NCBI GenBank assembly: GCA_049692255.1
Contig: JBAVOR010000025.1
Location: 20,985 to 84,984 of the forward strand
Source of the DNA: JBAVOR01 sp049692255
GTDB taxonomy: Bacteria > Babelota > Babeliae > Babelales > JACPOV01
DNA: 64,000 bases
Reading direction: 5' to 3'
Below the pieces are notes generated by a model. That model had not been told where the DNA came from. It did not search any database and was given only the letters and a program-made list of their open reading frames with translations. A program made the translations under genes and the position numbers. This document shows, piece by piece, positions 33,714 through 44,000 of the stretch; the first letter of the stretch is position 1, and every line of letters starts with the position of its first letter.

Positions 33714-33723
33714 GCGTAACTAC

Positions 33724-34239
33724 TCATTTTTTGCAATGGTCTGGATGATTTCTCAAATGATGCACAAATCTACACAGCTCCACTCCCTTTAACCTGTGGC
33801 CACAAAGATTGTAGCCTTGGGGATTTGCAATAAGCGTAGCCCACCCTTCTCTATGCTCTTTTTCATGTTCACGTTCTTCTCTAAAATGCCTGTTACGTGC
33901 GGCACAGCATGAAAACGAAATTTCTTGCATATCGGAAGCTTTGATCTTCACATACTTATTTTCATCTCGTGGTAATTCCATAAGCCAATCAGATATGCAT
34001 GTAAAGCAATGAGTGGTTCTTGGTTGTCTCTTTTTTCTTTTGTTATTTACGCTATTGCCAGACAATGGTGGTACACCCATTGTCGTGTTTGCTTCTGGTT
34101 TTATATCACTCAAACGAGATAGCATGTAGACTAAATGCTCCTCAGATTTATGAGAAAAATTTGCATCAGCAGCAAATGCCCTCTGGTAACCAGAAAAACT
34201 AACAACAGAAATGATCAGAAAGAAAATACCAGTAATCAT
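33724..34239 (-). CDS. Exported Cys/His-rich protein related to the zinc-finger pair at 13.2-14.3 kb
   Basis: The 171-residue product has a signal peptide and three Cys/His clusters: HCFTCISDWL (CxxCI, as CALCIN and CDFCIN in the 13-kb pair), SCCAARNRHFREEREHEKEH, and a C-terminal CGHRLKGVELCRFVHHLRNH. The last cluster is a decayed version of the canonical C2H2 finger that ends the other two proteins: one Cys is lost and a His near it could replace it. The ATG at 34239 has AGGTG 7 nt upstream. It converges on glmM with a 10-nt gap. It is probably a third family member at a distant locus. Confidence 0.72.
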   Translation of the reverse strand: MITGIFFLIISVVSFSGYQRAFAADANFSHKSEEHLVYMLSRLSDIKPEANTTMGVPPLSGNSVNNKRKKRQPRTTHCFTCISDWLMELPRDENKYVKIKASDMQEISFSCCAARNRHFREEREHEKEHREGWATLIANPQGYNLCGHRLKGVELCRFVHHLRNHPDHCKK

Positions 34240-34355
34240 AGAAAACACCTACTTTACTTGAGATAAAACAAATTAAATGCATATAGAAGAATATAATAAC
34301 AGAAATGAGGCGAGTGGCAATAAAAAGGGAAGTTTTATGATCGCCCTGTATTTTA

Positions 34356-34385
34356 TTGACAATTTGAAATTCATAATGATATACT
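34356..34385 (+). promoter_or_regulatory. Promoter of the WD40 protein gene
   Basis: TTGACA (34356-34361), 18-nt spacer, TATACT (34380-34385), 72 nt before the ATG at 34458. Confidence 0.65.
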
Positions 34386-34457
34386 CCATAGCGTAGGGGG
34401 CTATACCCCAATAAAGATCAAATGAATGCAAAAGAGGTTATTAAAAAAGGGGAATCA

Positions 34458-36671
34458 ATGAAAAAGTATGGAGTGTTAGGGCTTTTGGTGATATTGAACG
34501 CATGGGGCATGCATGTAATGGGGGCTGAATGCCCAACAAATCTTCAAGAGGAACCAGGAATGGTATACCTACAAAATGAGTATGGCGAACCTTTTTTGGT
34601 ATCAGAACAACAGCTTCAATCGATACCAACATTACATACAGTATATCAACACACAGGCCTTGGTCGTACAGCTCCGATTTTTACTACAGTGTCAGATCTA
34701 GAATGGAAAGAGCAGTTTCCGAATATTACAATCTATCACCCTTCAACGCATGAAATAAAACACCTTCCTAAGGCTCATGCCCCATCATCTATACAACAGA
34801 CAGAGCGTGAGCTTTTCTTCAAGAATCTTCAAACAGAGCCTGAGTTCCTCTCAAAGAATCTTCCAGAGCAAAAAGGGGTGGTATACCTACAGAATACCGA
34901 TGAAAGCAAACCTTTTACCATTACGGAACAACAACTTTACTTAATACCGAGATTAAATCAATTATATGAGGATCAGAAAGCAACCGGCCTTGGTTCAACC
35001 AGTCCTATCTACACTGGGTTACCACATTATCAATGGAATAGTTATATTCTGCCAATTTTATCTTTATTTTCAAAGAATGCTTCTCTTGGTGAAATAAGCA
35101 GCTATATTACCACTCAATTTCCCAATATTGCTCAAAAACAAGAGTTATTAGAGATTACAAAACAACTTGAAATGAGCAGCATTACCGCTGTTGTTACATC
35201 TTTATTAATAAACTCAAACGAAGGCGTAAAAACAAAAGATGATCATCTCATTTCCATAGATCCAAAGATTATTAACTCAAATTATTTAGGTAACATTATT
35301 ACTCAATCTATTATAGAAAATCAAACCATTCCGGTTACTTTAACTGAATGGAAAACCTATGTCACCCCATTCTCACAACTAGCAAGTGATCAAGATCTCA
35401 ACACAACAAAAGTTCAAGACCTTATCACTAAAGCATACACTTCTGATTCTGCGTTAAGTAATCTTATTAACTTCGCTGAAAAATGGCAAATTCCATTATT
35501 ACTTAACAATGCCATAGATGTCGCAGCAAAAAAAATAACTACAAATAAGGAAAAATATAAAAACAATGATAGCTCTTTTGCTCTCAGTGAATCAGCGAAA
35601 TCTCTATTAATCTCGCGTATTAGAATGAACCACTATATCTATACAAAAACTTCTACAATCAATACCGGCTTTATACACCAACTAACATTTAGTCCCGTAA
35701 ATGATAATCAGCTTATTGCAGCTAGTAAGAACAATATTTCATCATGGAGTACCAAGCCACCGTTTACACAAAAAAACTTGTTGTCACTACCATCAGAAAG
35801 TAAAACGACCATTGTACGCATGGTAGTCGATACTAAGTATATTGCTGCTGCTTTAACTAATGGAACAGTAAAAGCATGGGGCTCTTCCGATTTTATAAAA
35901 GATATAGATCATCTATTGTCAGAACCGCAACAATCAACCATTGCTCTTACTAAGGGCAGGATATACGCTGCGCAATTATCCCGCAACACCATAGATGTAA
36001 TAAACGCCAAAAAAGACCCTATTGATAGATGGAATATAGCGCAAGATTCTATACAAACAATACACCTTAATCACACGGCCACCCATGTTGCTGCTATAAG
36101 CAAAGAAAAGAATTTATCGCTAGAAATACGTGATATCAATCAAAAACTTCTCTATACTGTAAGTGACCCTGCAACAGCACAAGCAGAACAAGTATGTTTT
36201 AGCTATGATGATTCAAATCTTATTTCTTCTTCTTATGACGGTACCATTACAGTATTTTCTCTCATGAATAAACCACACAAAATAATGCAATTTAAAACTA
36301 AGTTGCCTCATCCAATAATTACATTACCTCCTGCTGCGAATAATTCTACAATACTCTGTGCGTGGGGTAACGTTTTACAAATATGGGACTTTCAGAAAGG
36401 CACCCTACTCCATACCATAACCCTCCCTCATGAAAATATTATATATGCTATGGCGATCAATAGTAATAATTCAACAATTGCTATTGCTACAAATGATTCT
36501 GTGCAACTATGGGAAAGTCCAATCAAGCGTCAAGGGCAGTCTATCTCTTCATTACTTAAAGCAATAAGTGCACACAATGAAGGAGGTATTGGAAAAGATG
36601 CGCTTCCGGAACGACACAATAATACCGTCATAGAATATTTAAAAGCATGGCTCTGGAGAAAGAATACTTGA
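34458..36671 (+). CDS. Exported WD40-propeller protein with three N-terminal Skp1/BTB-like modules
   Basis: The 737-residue product has a signal peptide (YGVLGLLVILNAWGMHVMG). Residues 34-95 and 140-250 are repeats of one module (VYLQNEYGEPFLVSEQQL and VYLQNTDESKPFTITEQQL, each followed by GLG-x-T-x-PI). Module 2 ends, and module 3 (262-360) repeats, a helical part like EITKQLEMSSITAVVTSLL that recalls the Skp1/BTB fold (strand, acidic loop, then LLxxAxxLxIxxLL). From about residue 400, weak WD40 repeats follow (NVLQIWDFQKGTLLHTITL, DSVQLWES). The Skp1 reading is inference. ATG 34458 has AAGGGG 7 nt upstream. Single gene. Confidence 0.7.
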   Translation: MKKYGVLGLLVILNAWGMHVMGAECPTNLQEEPGMVYLQNEYGEPFLVSEQQLQSIPTLHTVYQHTGLGRTAPIFTTVSDLEWKEQFPNITIYHPSTHEIKHLPKAHAPSSIQQTERELFFKNLQTEPEFLSKNLPEQKGVVYLQNTDESKPFTITEQQLYLIPRLNQLYEDQKATGLGSTSPIYTGLPHYQWNSYILPILSLFSKNASLGEISSYITTQFPNIAQKQELLEITKQLEMSSITAVVTSLLINSNEGVKTKDDHLISIDPKIINSNYLGNIITQSIIENQTIPVTLTEWKTYVTPFSQLASDQDLNTTKVQDLITKAYTSDSALSNLINFAEKWQIPLLLNNAIDVAAKKITTNKEKYKNNDSSFALSESAKSLLISRIRMNHYIYTKTSTINTGFIHQLTFSPVNDNQLIAASKNNISSWSTKPPFTQKNLLSLPSESKTTIVRMVVDTKYIAAALTNGTVKAWGSSDFIKDIDHLLSEPQQSTIALTKGRIYAAQLSRNTIDVINAKKDPIDRWNIAQDSIQTIHLNHTATHVAAISKEKNLSLEIRDINQKLLYTVSDPATAQAEQVCFSYDDSNLISSSYDGTITVFSLMNKPHKIMQFKTKLPHPIITLPPAANNSTILCAWGNVLQIWDFQKGTLLHTITLPHENIIYAMAINSNNSTIAIATNDSVQLWESPIKRQGQSISSLLKAISAHNEGGIGKDALPERHNNTVIEYLKAWLWRKNT

Positions 36672-36672
36672 T

Positions 36673-36709
36673 GGAAAAAATGAAGTGAATAATGAGTAGA
36701 ACATTCACT
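36673..36709 (-). terminator. Terminator overlapping the stop codon of the holA-like gene
   Basis: AGTGAAT (complement of 36703-36709) pairs with ATTCACT (complement of 36684-36690), then TTCATTTTTT on the minus strand. The stem includes the stop codon of the gene at 36705. Confidence 0.6.
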
Positions 36710-37652
36710 CGTACATGCACTTAAGTAACACTTGGTCAATTAAATGGGCACCGCCACCATTTTTAATGGCATGGTCAGCTGCATATAACGCCTCGTGCGC
36801 AGCAACTAAAGATTGGTACGAAAAGTTTTTCCAATCTTTTTTGGTGAAAGAAAATGGCAAGCGATGGGTAATTTTCTTGGCAGTTGCAAACTGGTTCTGT
36901 TCAGCATAATGCACAAACAGCGCGGAACGCCAAAACTGGTCTGACCAAAAAGCGGTCCAAAACGATGGTTGATACTCATCAACCAAGCGTAACCACATAC
37001 TAAAAAACTGAGTATTGCGCGCGAAAAACAGTGAACTTAGTTGAAACAATGATTCATCATGCGGCGCCAACACGGGCAACCAACGCTTAATAAATTGCTC
37101 ACCATAGGTTGCACTCAAAACAGGCGCATACATGAGAAAGACACAGAGAGTCTCAAGGGGCCATTGCGTTGTATGTCGAAACAAATAAGGCAGAAATCGT
37201 TCAACGCGTGTCTTATGGGCTGCGTCACACAATACATTATTCAATGCAGACGCTACTGAAATATCGCCAGACACGGGAACGGCGATCACCGGTATATCTT
37301 TTACTGTTGTACTATCTGCTGCATCTATGTATGCATAGATATAATGAGGACCACAATACTGTGTTAAAAAGACAAGCCATTCTTGCCGTACCGTTAGTGC
37401 TAATACAGAAAGGTTTCCTATCCAAAACCGTTGCGCCATGCCCAAAAAAGAGATCGCTGTTAACGCTTGAAATTCACGCAGTGACCGCGTAGAAACATCG
37501 ATAGTTACTAGTTGCGGTGCAGGAATAACGACTGCGCGCGCTTGTAAAAAAAGAGAAAAAAAAAGTTCTGCTTCTTTGCTTATGCTAAACAATGAAACAG
37601 CAGGCAGCGGTGAACCGCTCTCTAATACAGTTATATAGTGAAGTAGTTGCAT
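36705..37652 (-). CDS. Divergent protein resembling DNA polymerase III delta subunit (HolA)
   Basis: The 315-residue product has no strong motif, but its layout fits HolA, the clamp-loader subunit that opens the sliding clamp. The N-terminal part has LREFQALTAISFLGMAQRFW, like the HolA segment in which strands for recording the clamp-opening residue occur, and a beta strand with YIYAYID. The C-terminus (SLVAAHEALYAADHAIKNG, then LLKCM) matches the HolA pattern of a helix with AD.AxK.G near the end. ATG 37652 lies in AGGTGGTGATATG, 13 nt after rph, so it is in the rph operon. A gene in this position is not usual for holA. No function is certain. Confidence 0.4.
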   Translation of the reverse strand: MQLLHYITVLESGSPLPAVSLFSISKEAELFFSLFLQARAVVIPAPQLVTIDVSTRSLREFQALTAISFLGMAQRFWIGNLSVLALTVRQEWLVFLTQYCGPHYIYAYIDAADSTTVKDIPVIAVPVSGDISVASALNNVLCDAAHKTRVERFLPYLFRHTTQWPLETLCVFLMYAPVLSATYGEQFIKRWLPVLAPHDESLFQLSSLFFARNTQFFSMWLRLVDEYQPSFWTAFWSDQFWRSALFVHYAEQNQFATAKKITHRLPFSFTKKDWKNFSYQSLVAAHEALYAADHAIKNGGGAHLIDQVLLKCMYE

Positions 37653-37665
37653 ATCACCACCTATT

Positions 37666-38439
37666 CTAGTGGCAAAACTCGAGCATATCTTTCGTTTGAT
37701 ACAGCGTTGGTGCGTTTTCAAGCGGTATACTTTGTTCAATGGCACTAAACAACGCGCGTATTGCATCTTGTGCTGCATGCTGCATCTGCGTCATGTGCAC
37801 CCAGTCAACTATACCCCGTTCAGCACATCCTTGAATTTCTATAATTTTGTTACTGCGTGACAGCACAAAGTTAAAGTCCGCATCAACATACGCATCTTCA
37901 GCATAATCAATATCTACTAAAATAGAATCATGCATAATGCCTAACGATACACCGGCAATCGGTTCACGAATAATCGGTGCACTAATATCTTTACGCTCTA
38001 GCCAACGCTCTTGTGCCAAAAACAATGCAATGCTTGCAGCAGTAATGCAGGCGGTACGAGTACCGCCATCTGCTTGTAATACGTCGCAATCAACATAAAT
38101 CGTCTTTTCTGATTGCTTGTGCTCAAGGGTAACCACTGAACGCAAACAACGTCCAATCAAACGAGAGATTTCTACTGACCGGTCACTGCGTCTGCATGCA
38201 TCACGTTCAGTGCGAGTTTGTGTTGCATTGGGCAATAACGCATATGATGCGGTCAACCACCACTGTTTTTTATTCTTGAGAAAATGGGGTACAGAGTTTG
38301 CTAACGAAACGGTACATAACACTTTCGTGTTACCCAGTTCAAGCAACACCGAACTGTCCCCATTACCAAACGCGTTGACATTAATTTTGAGTGGGCGCAC
38401 TTGATCATTGCTGCGACCGTATGAACGCATTAGCTGCAT
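37666..38439 (-). CDS. rph: Ribonuclease PH
   Basis: RNase PH trims the 3' ends of tRNA precursors by phosphorolysis. The 257-residue product has the family signatures SYGRSNDQVRPLKI at the N-terminus, ACRRSDRSVEISRLIGR, CDVLQADGGTRTACI and VDIDYAEDAYVDADFN with the active-site acids. It lies 75 nt after pnp without a terminator, so all three phosphorolytic/stability genes rpsO, pnp and rph may form one transcript; many intracellular bacteria keep only one of the two enzymes. Confidence 0.95.
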   Translation of the reverse strand: MQLMRSYGRSNDQVRPLKINVNAFGNGDSSVLLELGNTKVLCTVSLANSVPHFLKNKKQWWLTASYALLPNATQTRTERDACRRSDRSVEISRLIGRCLRSVVTLEHKQSEKTIYVDCDVLQADGGTRTACITAASIALFLAQERWLERKDISAPIIREPIAGVSLGIMHDSILVDIDYAEDAYVDADFNFVLSRSNKIIEIQGCAERGIVDWVHMTQMQHAAQDAIRALFSAIEQSIPLENAPTLYQTKDMLEFCH

Positions 38440-38514
38440 TATTGCATAACCTCACTTAGATAAACAACACCGCTTCAATAACATATGCAATAACTAACAA
38501 TAGTCTTTTAACCA

Positions 38515-40602
38515 TTATTTTCCTTCATCAAGCAAACGTAAACGAATTCTGCCATTCGATTCATCGTAATCCATCACTTCGACGTGCACTTGCATATCTG
38601 CTGGAAATTCTCTGGCCAAGTTCTGTTGTTTTGCTTTTGGAATCATAGAAATATGCACAAGCCCATCAGTGCCCGGTGCTAATTCTACAAAGATACCAAA
38701 TTCAGCAACACGCTTGACTTTACCAGCATAACGGTCACCCGGCTGAATAAGTCCCGCGATCACTTTCACCCAACCAATTGCTTGATCAATATTTGCTTCT
38801 GGTTTACCAAAAATATTAACTAAACCATTTTCTTCGATATCAATTGATGTGCCTGTTTTTTCAGTAATTTCTTTAATAACCTTACCGCCGGAACCTATGA
38901 TAGCGCCAATTTTTTCGGTAGGAATTTTAACAGAAACAATCTTTGGCACGAGTGGAGACAATGTTGGATTTGGCACTGTCATTACTTTTTGCATCTCTTG
39001 CAGAATATGTATACGCCCGTCGCGTGCTTGTGCTAATGCCTTTTGGAACACTTCGCGTGGCAAGCCACCTTTGTATTTGATATCCATCTGTAATGCAGTA
39101 ATACCTTCTCTAGTACCGGTAACTTTGAAATCCATGAGGCCATACGCATCTTCGTTACCATTAATATCACTCAATGGTTGGAAACGACCGTCAGCTCCTT
39201 GCAAAAGACCCATAGCGATACCGCTTACCATCTTTTTAATTGGCACCCCTGCGTTCATCAAAGACATCGTTGCTGCACAGGTAGTTGCCATTGAAGTAGA
39301 ACCGTCAGATTCTAAAATATCAACAACAATACGAATGGTATACGGAAAGCTTTCAGCTGCAGGAAGCATACGCTCAACAGCCGATGCTGCTAAATGACCG
39401 TGACCAATTTCGCGTCTGCCCGGTGCACGCAATCCGCGCACTTCGCCCGCTGAAAATGGAGGGAAATTATAGTGCAACATAAATGTTTTATCAAGAGTAC
39501 CACCCATAAGCGTTTCTACTTGCTGCTGGTCTTGGCCGGTGCCTAACGTGACTAGCGCTAATGCCTGTGTACGACCACGGATAAACAATGATGACCCGTG
39601 AGTTCCTGGCAACAAGCCAACCTCTACTGCAATGGGGCGTACTTGAGTGAAAGGACGATTGTCGATACGTTTTTGATCGGCAACAATCAATAATCCCATC
39701 TTTTCTGCAAATAACTTATCGAACATATATTTGACAAGCTTTTGAGAAATCTCTTTTTCTTCAATATCTTTTTCATGATCAGCGATAAATGAATCACGCA
39801 ATGCACTGATTGCATCTGCGCGCTCAATGGTATCGGTAATAAATACGGTACGCAAACGATCATCGGTTAAAAAGGCGTCTGCTTGTGTTTGCATGTAGGT
39901 CCAGGCATCTGTTTCTTCTGGCGCTTCTTTAGCAACACCCACTTGCTTGCAAATATCTTCTTGCCAAGCAATCTGTTCTTTAATCTTGTCATGCGCTTTA
40001 AAGAGCATATCAATCACTTGATCTTCAGAAACCTCATTGAGGGAACCTTCGACCATGTTAATGCCTTCTTTAGAACCGGCAACAACCAAGCGAACATCAG
40101 ATGCTTGTGATTGCGTGAAGGTAGGATTCAGAATCCATTCGCCATCCACGCGCGCAACTTCCACTGCACCAATAGGGCCCATGAATGGGATTTTAGAAAT
40201 AGAAAGCGCTAATGAAACTGCTACTAATGCGATAGTGTTTGGCATGTGCTCTTTATCAACTGAATATACCGTTGCCAACACTTGTAATTGATGAAAATAA
40301 ATCTCAGGAAATAAAGGACGAATTGCACGGTCAATTAAACGACTCGTCAATACTTCTTTATCCGATGACTTGCCTTCACGCTTAAAGTAACCACCAGGGA
40401 TTTTACCCGCAGCGGCATACTGTTCGCGATAATCAACTGTTAATGGTAAAAACCCAGCAAACTCCTCGGTTGGCGCACTGACTGCAGTAGCTAATACAAC
40501 AGTACCCCCCTGCTTGAACCATACGGCACCATCAGCCTGCTGTGCTACTTTACCAATCTCAACTTCAAACCCAAACCCCGGTAACTGAAACGTTTTTACC
40601 AT
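38515..40602 (-). CDS. pnp: Polyribonucleotide nucleotidyltransferase (PNPase)
   Basis: PNPase degrades mRNA 3'-5' with phosphate. The 695-residue product has two RNase PH-like domains (first FKREGKSSDKEVLTSRLIDR; second APGRREIGHGHLA, GRTQAL), the linking alpha domain, a KH domain with GSGGKVIKEITEKTG and an S1 domain (GDRYAGKVKRVAEFGIFVEL). The catalytic aspartates in FKVTGTREGITALQMDIK are present. It follows rpsO by 33 nt, the universal order rpsO-pnp. Confidence 0.97.
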   Translation of the reverse strand: MVKTFQLPGFGFEVEIGKVAQQADGAVWFKQGGTVVLATAVSAPTEEFAGFLPLTVDYREQYAAAGKIPGGYFKREGKSSDKEVLTSRLIDRAIRPLFPEIYFHQLQVLATVYSVDKEHMPNTIALVAVSLALSISKIPFMGPIGAVEVARVDGEWILNPTFTQSQASDVRLVVAGSKEGINMVEGSLNEVSEDQVIDMLFKAHDKIKEQIAWQEDICKQVGVAKEAPEETDAWTYMQTQADAFLTDDRLRTVFITDTIERADAISALRDSFIADHEKDIEEKEISQKLVKYMFDKLFAEKMGLLIVADQKRIDNRPFTQVRPIAVEVGLLPGTHGSSLFIRGRTQALALVTLGTGQDQQQVETLMGGTLDKTFMLHYNFPPFSAGEVRGLRAPGRREIGHGHLAASAVERMLPAAESFPYTIRIVVDILESDGSTSMATTCAATMSLMNAGVPIKKMVSGIAMGLLQGADGRFQPLSDINGNEDAYGLMDFKVTGTREGITALQMDIKYKGGLPREVFQKALAQARDGRIHILQEMQKVMTVPNPTLSPLVPKIVSVKIPTEKIGAIIGSGGKVIKEITEKTGTSIDIEENGLVNIFGKPEANIDQAIGWVKVIAGLIQPGDRYAGKVKRVAEFGIFVELAPGTDGLVHISMIPKAKQQNLAREFPADMQVHVEVMDYDESNGRIRLRLLDEGK

Positions 40603-40635
40603 TGTCTATCTTTTCCCATCTAAGCCAAACGGCTC

Positions 40636-40890
40636 TTATTTTCTGATATGTAACTGATCGATAAGTGAAGCATATTGATCAGGATGCTTACGATTCAGGT
40701 ATGTTAATGATTTACGACGTTGCGCAACCATTTTTACCATGCCTCGTTTTGATGAATGATCTTTTGGATTCACTTTACAATGCTCAGTCAAATGCGTTAT
40801 TTTTTCTGTTAACAATATTACTTGCATTGCTACCGATCCGGTATCATGCTCACTTTTTTTAAATTTTGCTCTTATTGCCTGCGTTTCCAT
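40636..40890 (-). CDS. rpsO: 30S ribosomal protein S15
   Basis: S15 binds 16S rRNA early in assembly. The 84-residue product has the family motif LTEHCKVNPKDHSSKRGM followed by RRKSLTYLNRK. Start ATG 40890 (AAGGG upstream); a TTG at 40896 has no signal. It follows tRNA-Val and precedes pnp. Confidence 0.95.
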   Translation of the reverse strand: METQAIRAKFKKSEHDTGSVAMQVILLTEKITHLTEHCKVNPKDHSSKRGMVKMVAQRRKSLTYLNRKHPDQYASLIDQLHIRK

Positions 40891-40927
40891 TATCAAAAAC
40901 CCTTATGCATTGAAATAGTCAAAAACC

Positions 40928-41002
40928 TGGTAGGCACGAGCGGATTTGAACCGCTGACCCCTGCTACGTCAAAGCAGTGCTCTGCCACTGAGCTACGCGC
41001 CT
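40928..41002 (-). tRNA. tRNA-Val (anticodon GAC)
   Basis: A 75-nt cloverleaf with acceptor AGGCGCG paired with CGTGCCT (one G-U), D arm GCTC..GAGC, anticodon arm CTGCT-TTGACGT-AGCAG and T arm AGCGG-TTCAAAT-CCGCT. The 3' CCA is encoded. It lies 16 nt after rpoC, between rpoC and rpsO. Confidence 0.95.
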
Positions 41003-41018
41003 ACATATCATACCTACG

Positions 41019-44000
41019 TTACGTGTCAGATGATTCTTGCATATGTCGACGCTCATAATCAAGCATCATCATTTCATTGGCGCGTGCTTGACGCTCCAAA
41101 TCTGAATCATCATCACCTAAATATTTTACTCTAAATGATTTAATACCGGTACCTGCTGGTATTAATTTACCAATAATAACGTTTTCTTTTAATCCATACA
41201 GATGATCTGTTTGGCCGCCAATTGCCGCTTCGGTTAAAATCTTCGTCGTATCTTGGAACGAGGCAGCAGAAATAAAGCTTTCCGTATCCAATGATGCTAA
41301 CGTGAGACCCATCAGCGTTGGTCGCGCAATAGCAACCTTCTTACCTTCTGCCTGCAGAACACTGTTCACCATTTTAAAATGGATTTTGTCGACACGATCT
41401 CCAATCAAGAAATCTGAATCGCCTTGCTCTACAATACGTACTTTACGCAACATTTGGCGAACAATCAACTCAATGTGCCGGTCGTTAATAGCAATACCTT
41501 GCACCATATAAATTGCTTGGATCTGATTAACCAAATATCGTTGTAATACTTCAGGCCCCAAAATACGTAATATATCATGTAAAATAGGGGTACCAGTAGT
41601 CAACGCATCACCCGCACTTACTTTATCACCATTCATGATCTGCAACTGCTTACCACGGGGAACAAAGTAATCAAATGATTCATACGCATTTACTACGCTA
41701 ATTTTGCGTAATCCACGGTGCATACCACCAAACACTACCTCGCCATCTATATCTGAAATAATAGCGGGGTCTTTTGGCGCACGTGCTTCGAACAAGTCAG
41801 CAATACGAGGCAAACCACCCGCGATATCTTTCGTTTTAAAACGTTCGCGAGGAGTTTTAACTAAGATATCACCCACTTGCACACTTTGACCATCTTCAAC
41901 GGCCAAATAGCAACCGGTTGGCAAATAGTATTGCATTACTTCTTGCCCATTGCGATCAACGATACTCAGCGCTGGCTGATACTTTTCATCTTTCAATTCA
42001 AGTACCGATTTATTTTCTTTATTGGTTGCTTCATCGAACACATTCTGCAATGTAATATTTTCGACAAGATCAACATACTGCACTGCTCCTGCGCCTTCTG
42101 TCACAATCACTGTGCTGTTAGCATCCCACTCGACGAGCTTGGTACCAACCGTAATCTGTTGTCCATCGGTCACATGAATAATAGAACCATATTCGATGTC
42201 ATGGCGTTGTAATTCACGGCCATCCGGTGAAACGATGGTAAGACTCGATTTACGGCTTACCACTACTGCACTACCGTTACGATTAACAATGGTGCGTACA
42301 CCACTGCAATGCACAACGCCGGCATGTTTTGCGCTGAAGAACGATTGTTCTGCAGCACCACTAGCAATACCACCGATGTGGAACGTTCTCATCGTCAGCT
42401 GTGTACCAGGTTCACCAATCGATTGCGCTGCAATAATACCAACTGTTGTTCCTGCATCAACCAGCTCACCACGTGAAAGGTCCATGCCATAGCATGACGC
42501 GCAGACACCACGCTTCGCTTGACAGATTAATGTCGAGCGCACGGGCACTTTGAGCAACGCGGAGTTTTCTATTTTTTCAAGCAATGGTTTAGTAACCAGC
42601 ATACCTTGCGTTAACAAGATTTCGCCAGTAACTGGATCTTTAATATCGGTCGCCACAATACGGCCATACACTCGGTTAGAGAGTGAATTAATAATATCAC
42701 CACCCTCTTTCAGATCATCAGCTTCGATATAACCCATAGTTTTGCAATCAAGCATGGTAACAACCACGTCCTGTGCCACGTCAACTAAACGACGCGTCAA
42801 ATAACCAGAGTTTGCTGTTTTTAACGCTGTATCGGCCTGTCCCTTACGAGCACCGTGAGTAGAAATGAAATATTCAAACTCGTTCAAACCATCTTTAAAG
42901 TTTGATTTGACCGGTGTTTCCATAATTTCACCAGACGGCGTAGACATCAATCCACGCATACCGACCAGCTGCTTAATTTGATCTTTTGAACCTTTAGCAC
43001 CAGATTCAAGCATCATAAAGATTGGGTTAAACGGCTTCGATTCTTTATCATCGTTTGCATAAGCGTGTTGGTTTTCTGTTTCTAAATTTTTAGAAACTTC
43101 CGCAGCAACGTCCGCTGTTGCGTGACCCCAGATGCTTAATACTTTATTGTACCGTTCACCGTTGGTAATTACCCCGTCCATGTACAGCTTTTCAACGTGC
43201 TGTACTTCTTCTTCTGCTTTGTGGACAATTTCATTTTTGCGCTGTGGCACAATCAAATTGTTCAGCGAGAACGAAATACCACCACGAGTTGAATAAAGGA
43301 ACCCGAGCTTCTTAATTTTATCAAGGCACTCAACGGCTGCTTCATTGCCAAATCGGTAATATACTTTTTCTACCAACTTGGTCATGTCGCTCCGCTTCAT
43401 AACCTTATTAACCCAGGATATATCTGAGCCTTTAGGCAACGCATCATAAAATACAACGCGCCCTACGGTAGTTTCAACAATTTCTTTCGTATCGAGACGC
43501 AATTTTATAATTGCATGCAAATCAACTTCATCGGTTTGGAATGCCATGATTACTTCATCAACATTGGCAAACACAATGCCTTGACCACGCGCATTACGAC
43601 GCATTTTGGTAATGTAGTGCAACCCGAGAACCATGTCTTGTGATGGTACCGCAACGGAACGACCATTCGCAACCGATAATACGTTCTTGCTTGAAAGCAT
43701 GAGCGTTTTCGATTCTTTTTGTGCTTTATCATTTAACGGTACGTGCACCGCCATTTGGTCACCGTCAAAGTCAGCATTAAATGCAGCACACACGAGTGGG
43801 TGAATCTTAATCGCTTTACCATCAACTAAAATAGGGTAAAACGCTTGGATACCCAAACGATGTAATGTTGGCGCACGATTTAAAAGAACTGGACGATTTG
43901 ATACCACTTCTTCTAAAACGTCCCATACTTCTGGCGTTGCTTCTTCGACCATGCGTTTTGCTACGCGCAAGTTTGGCGCTAATTCACGCTCAATTAATCC

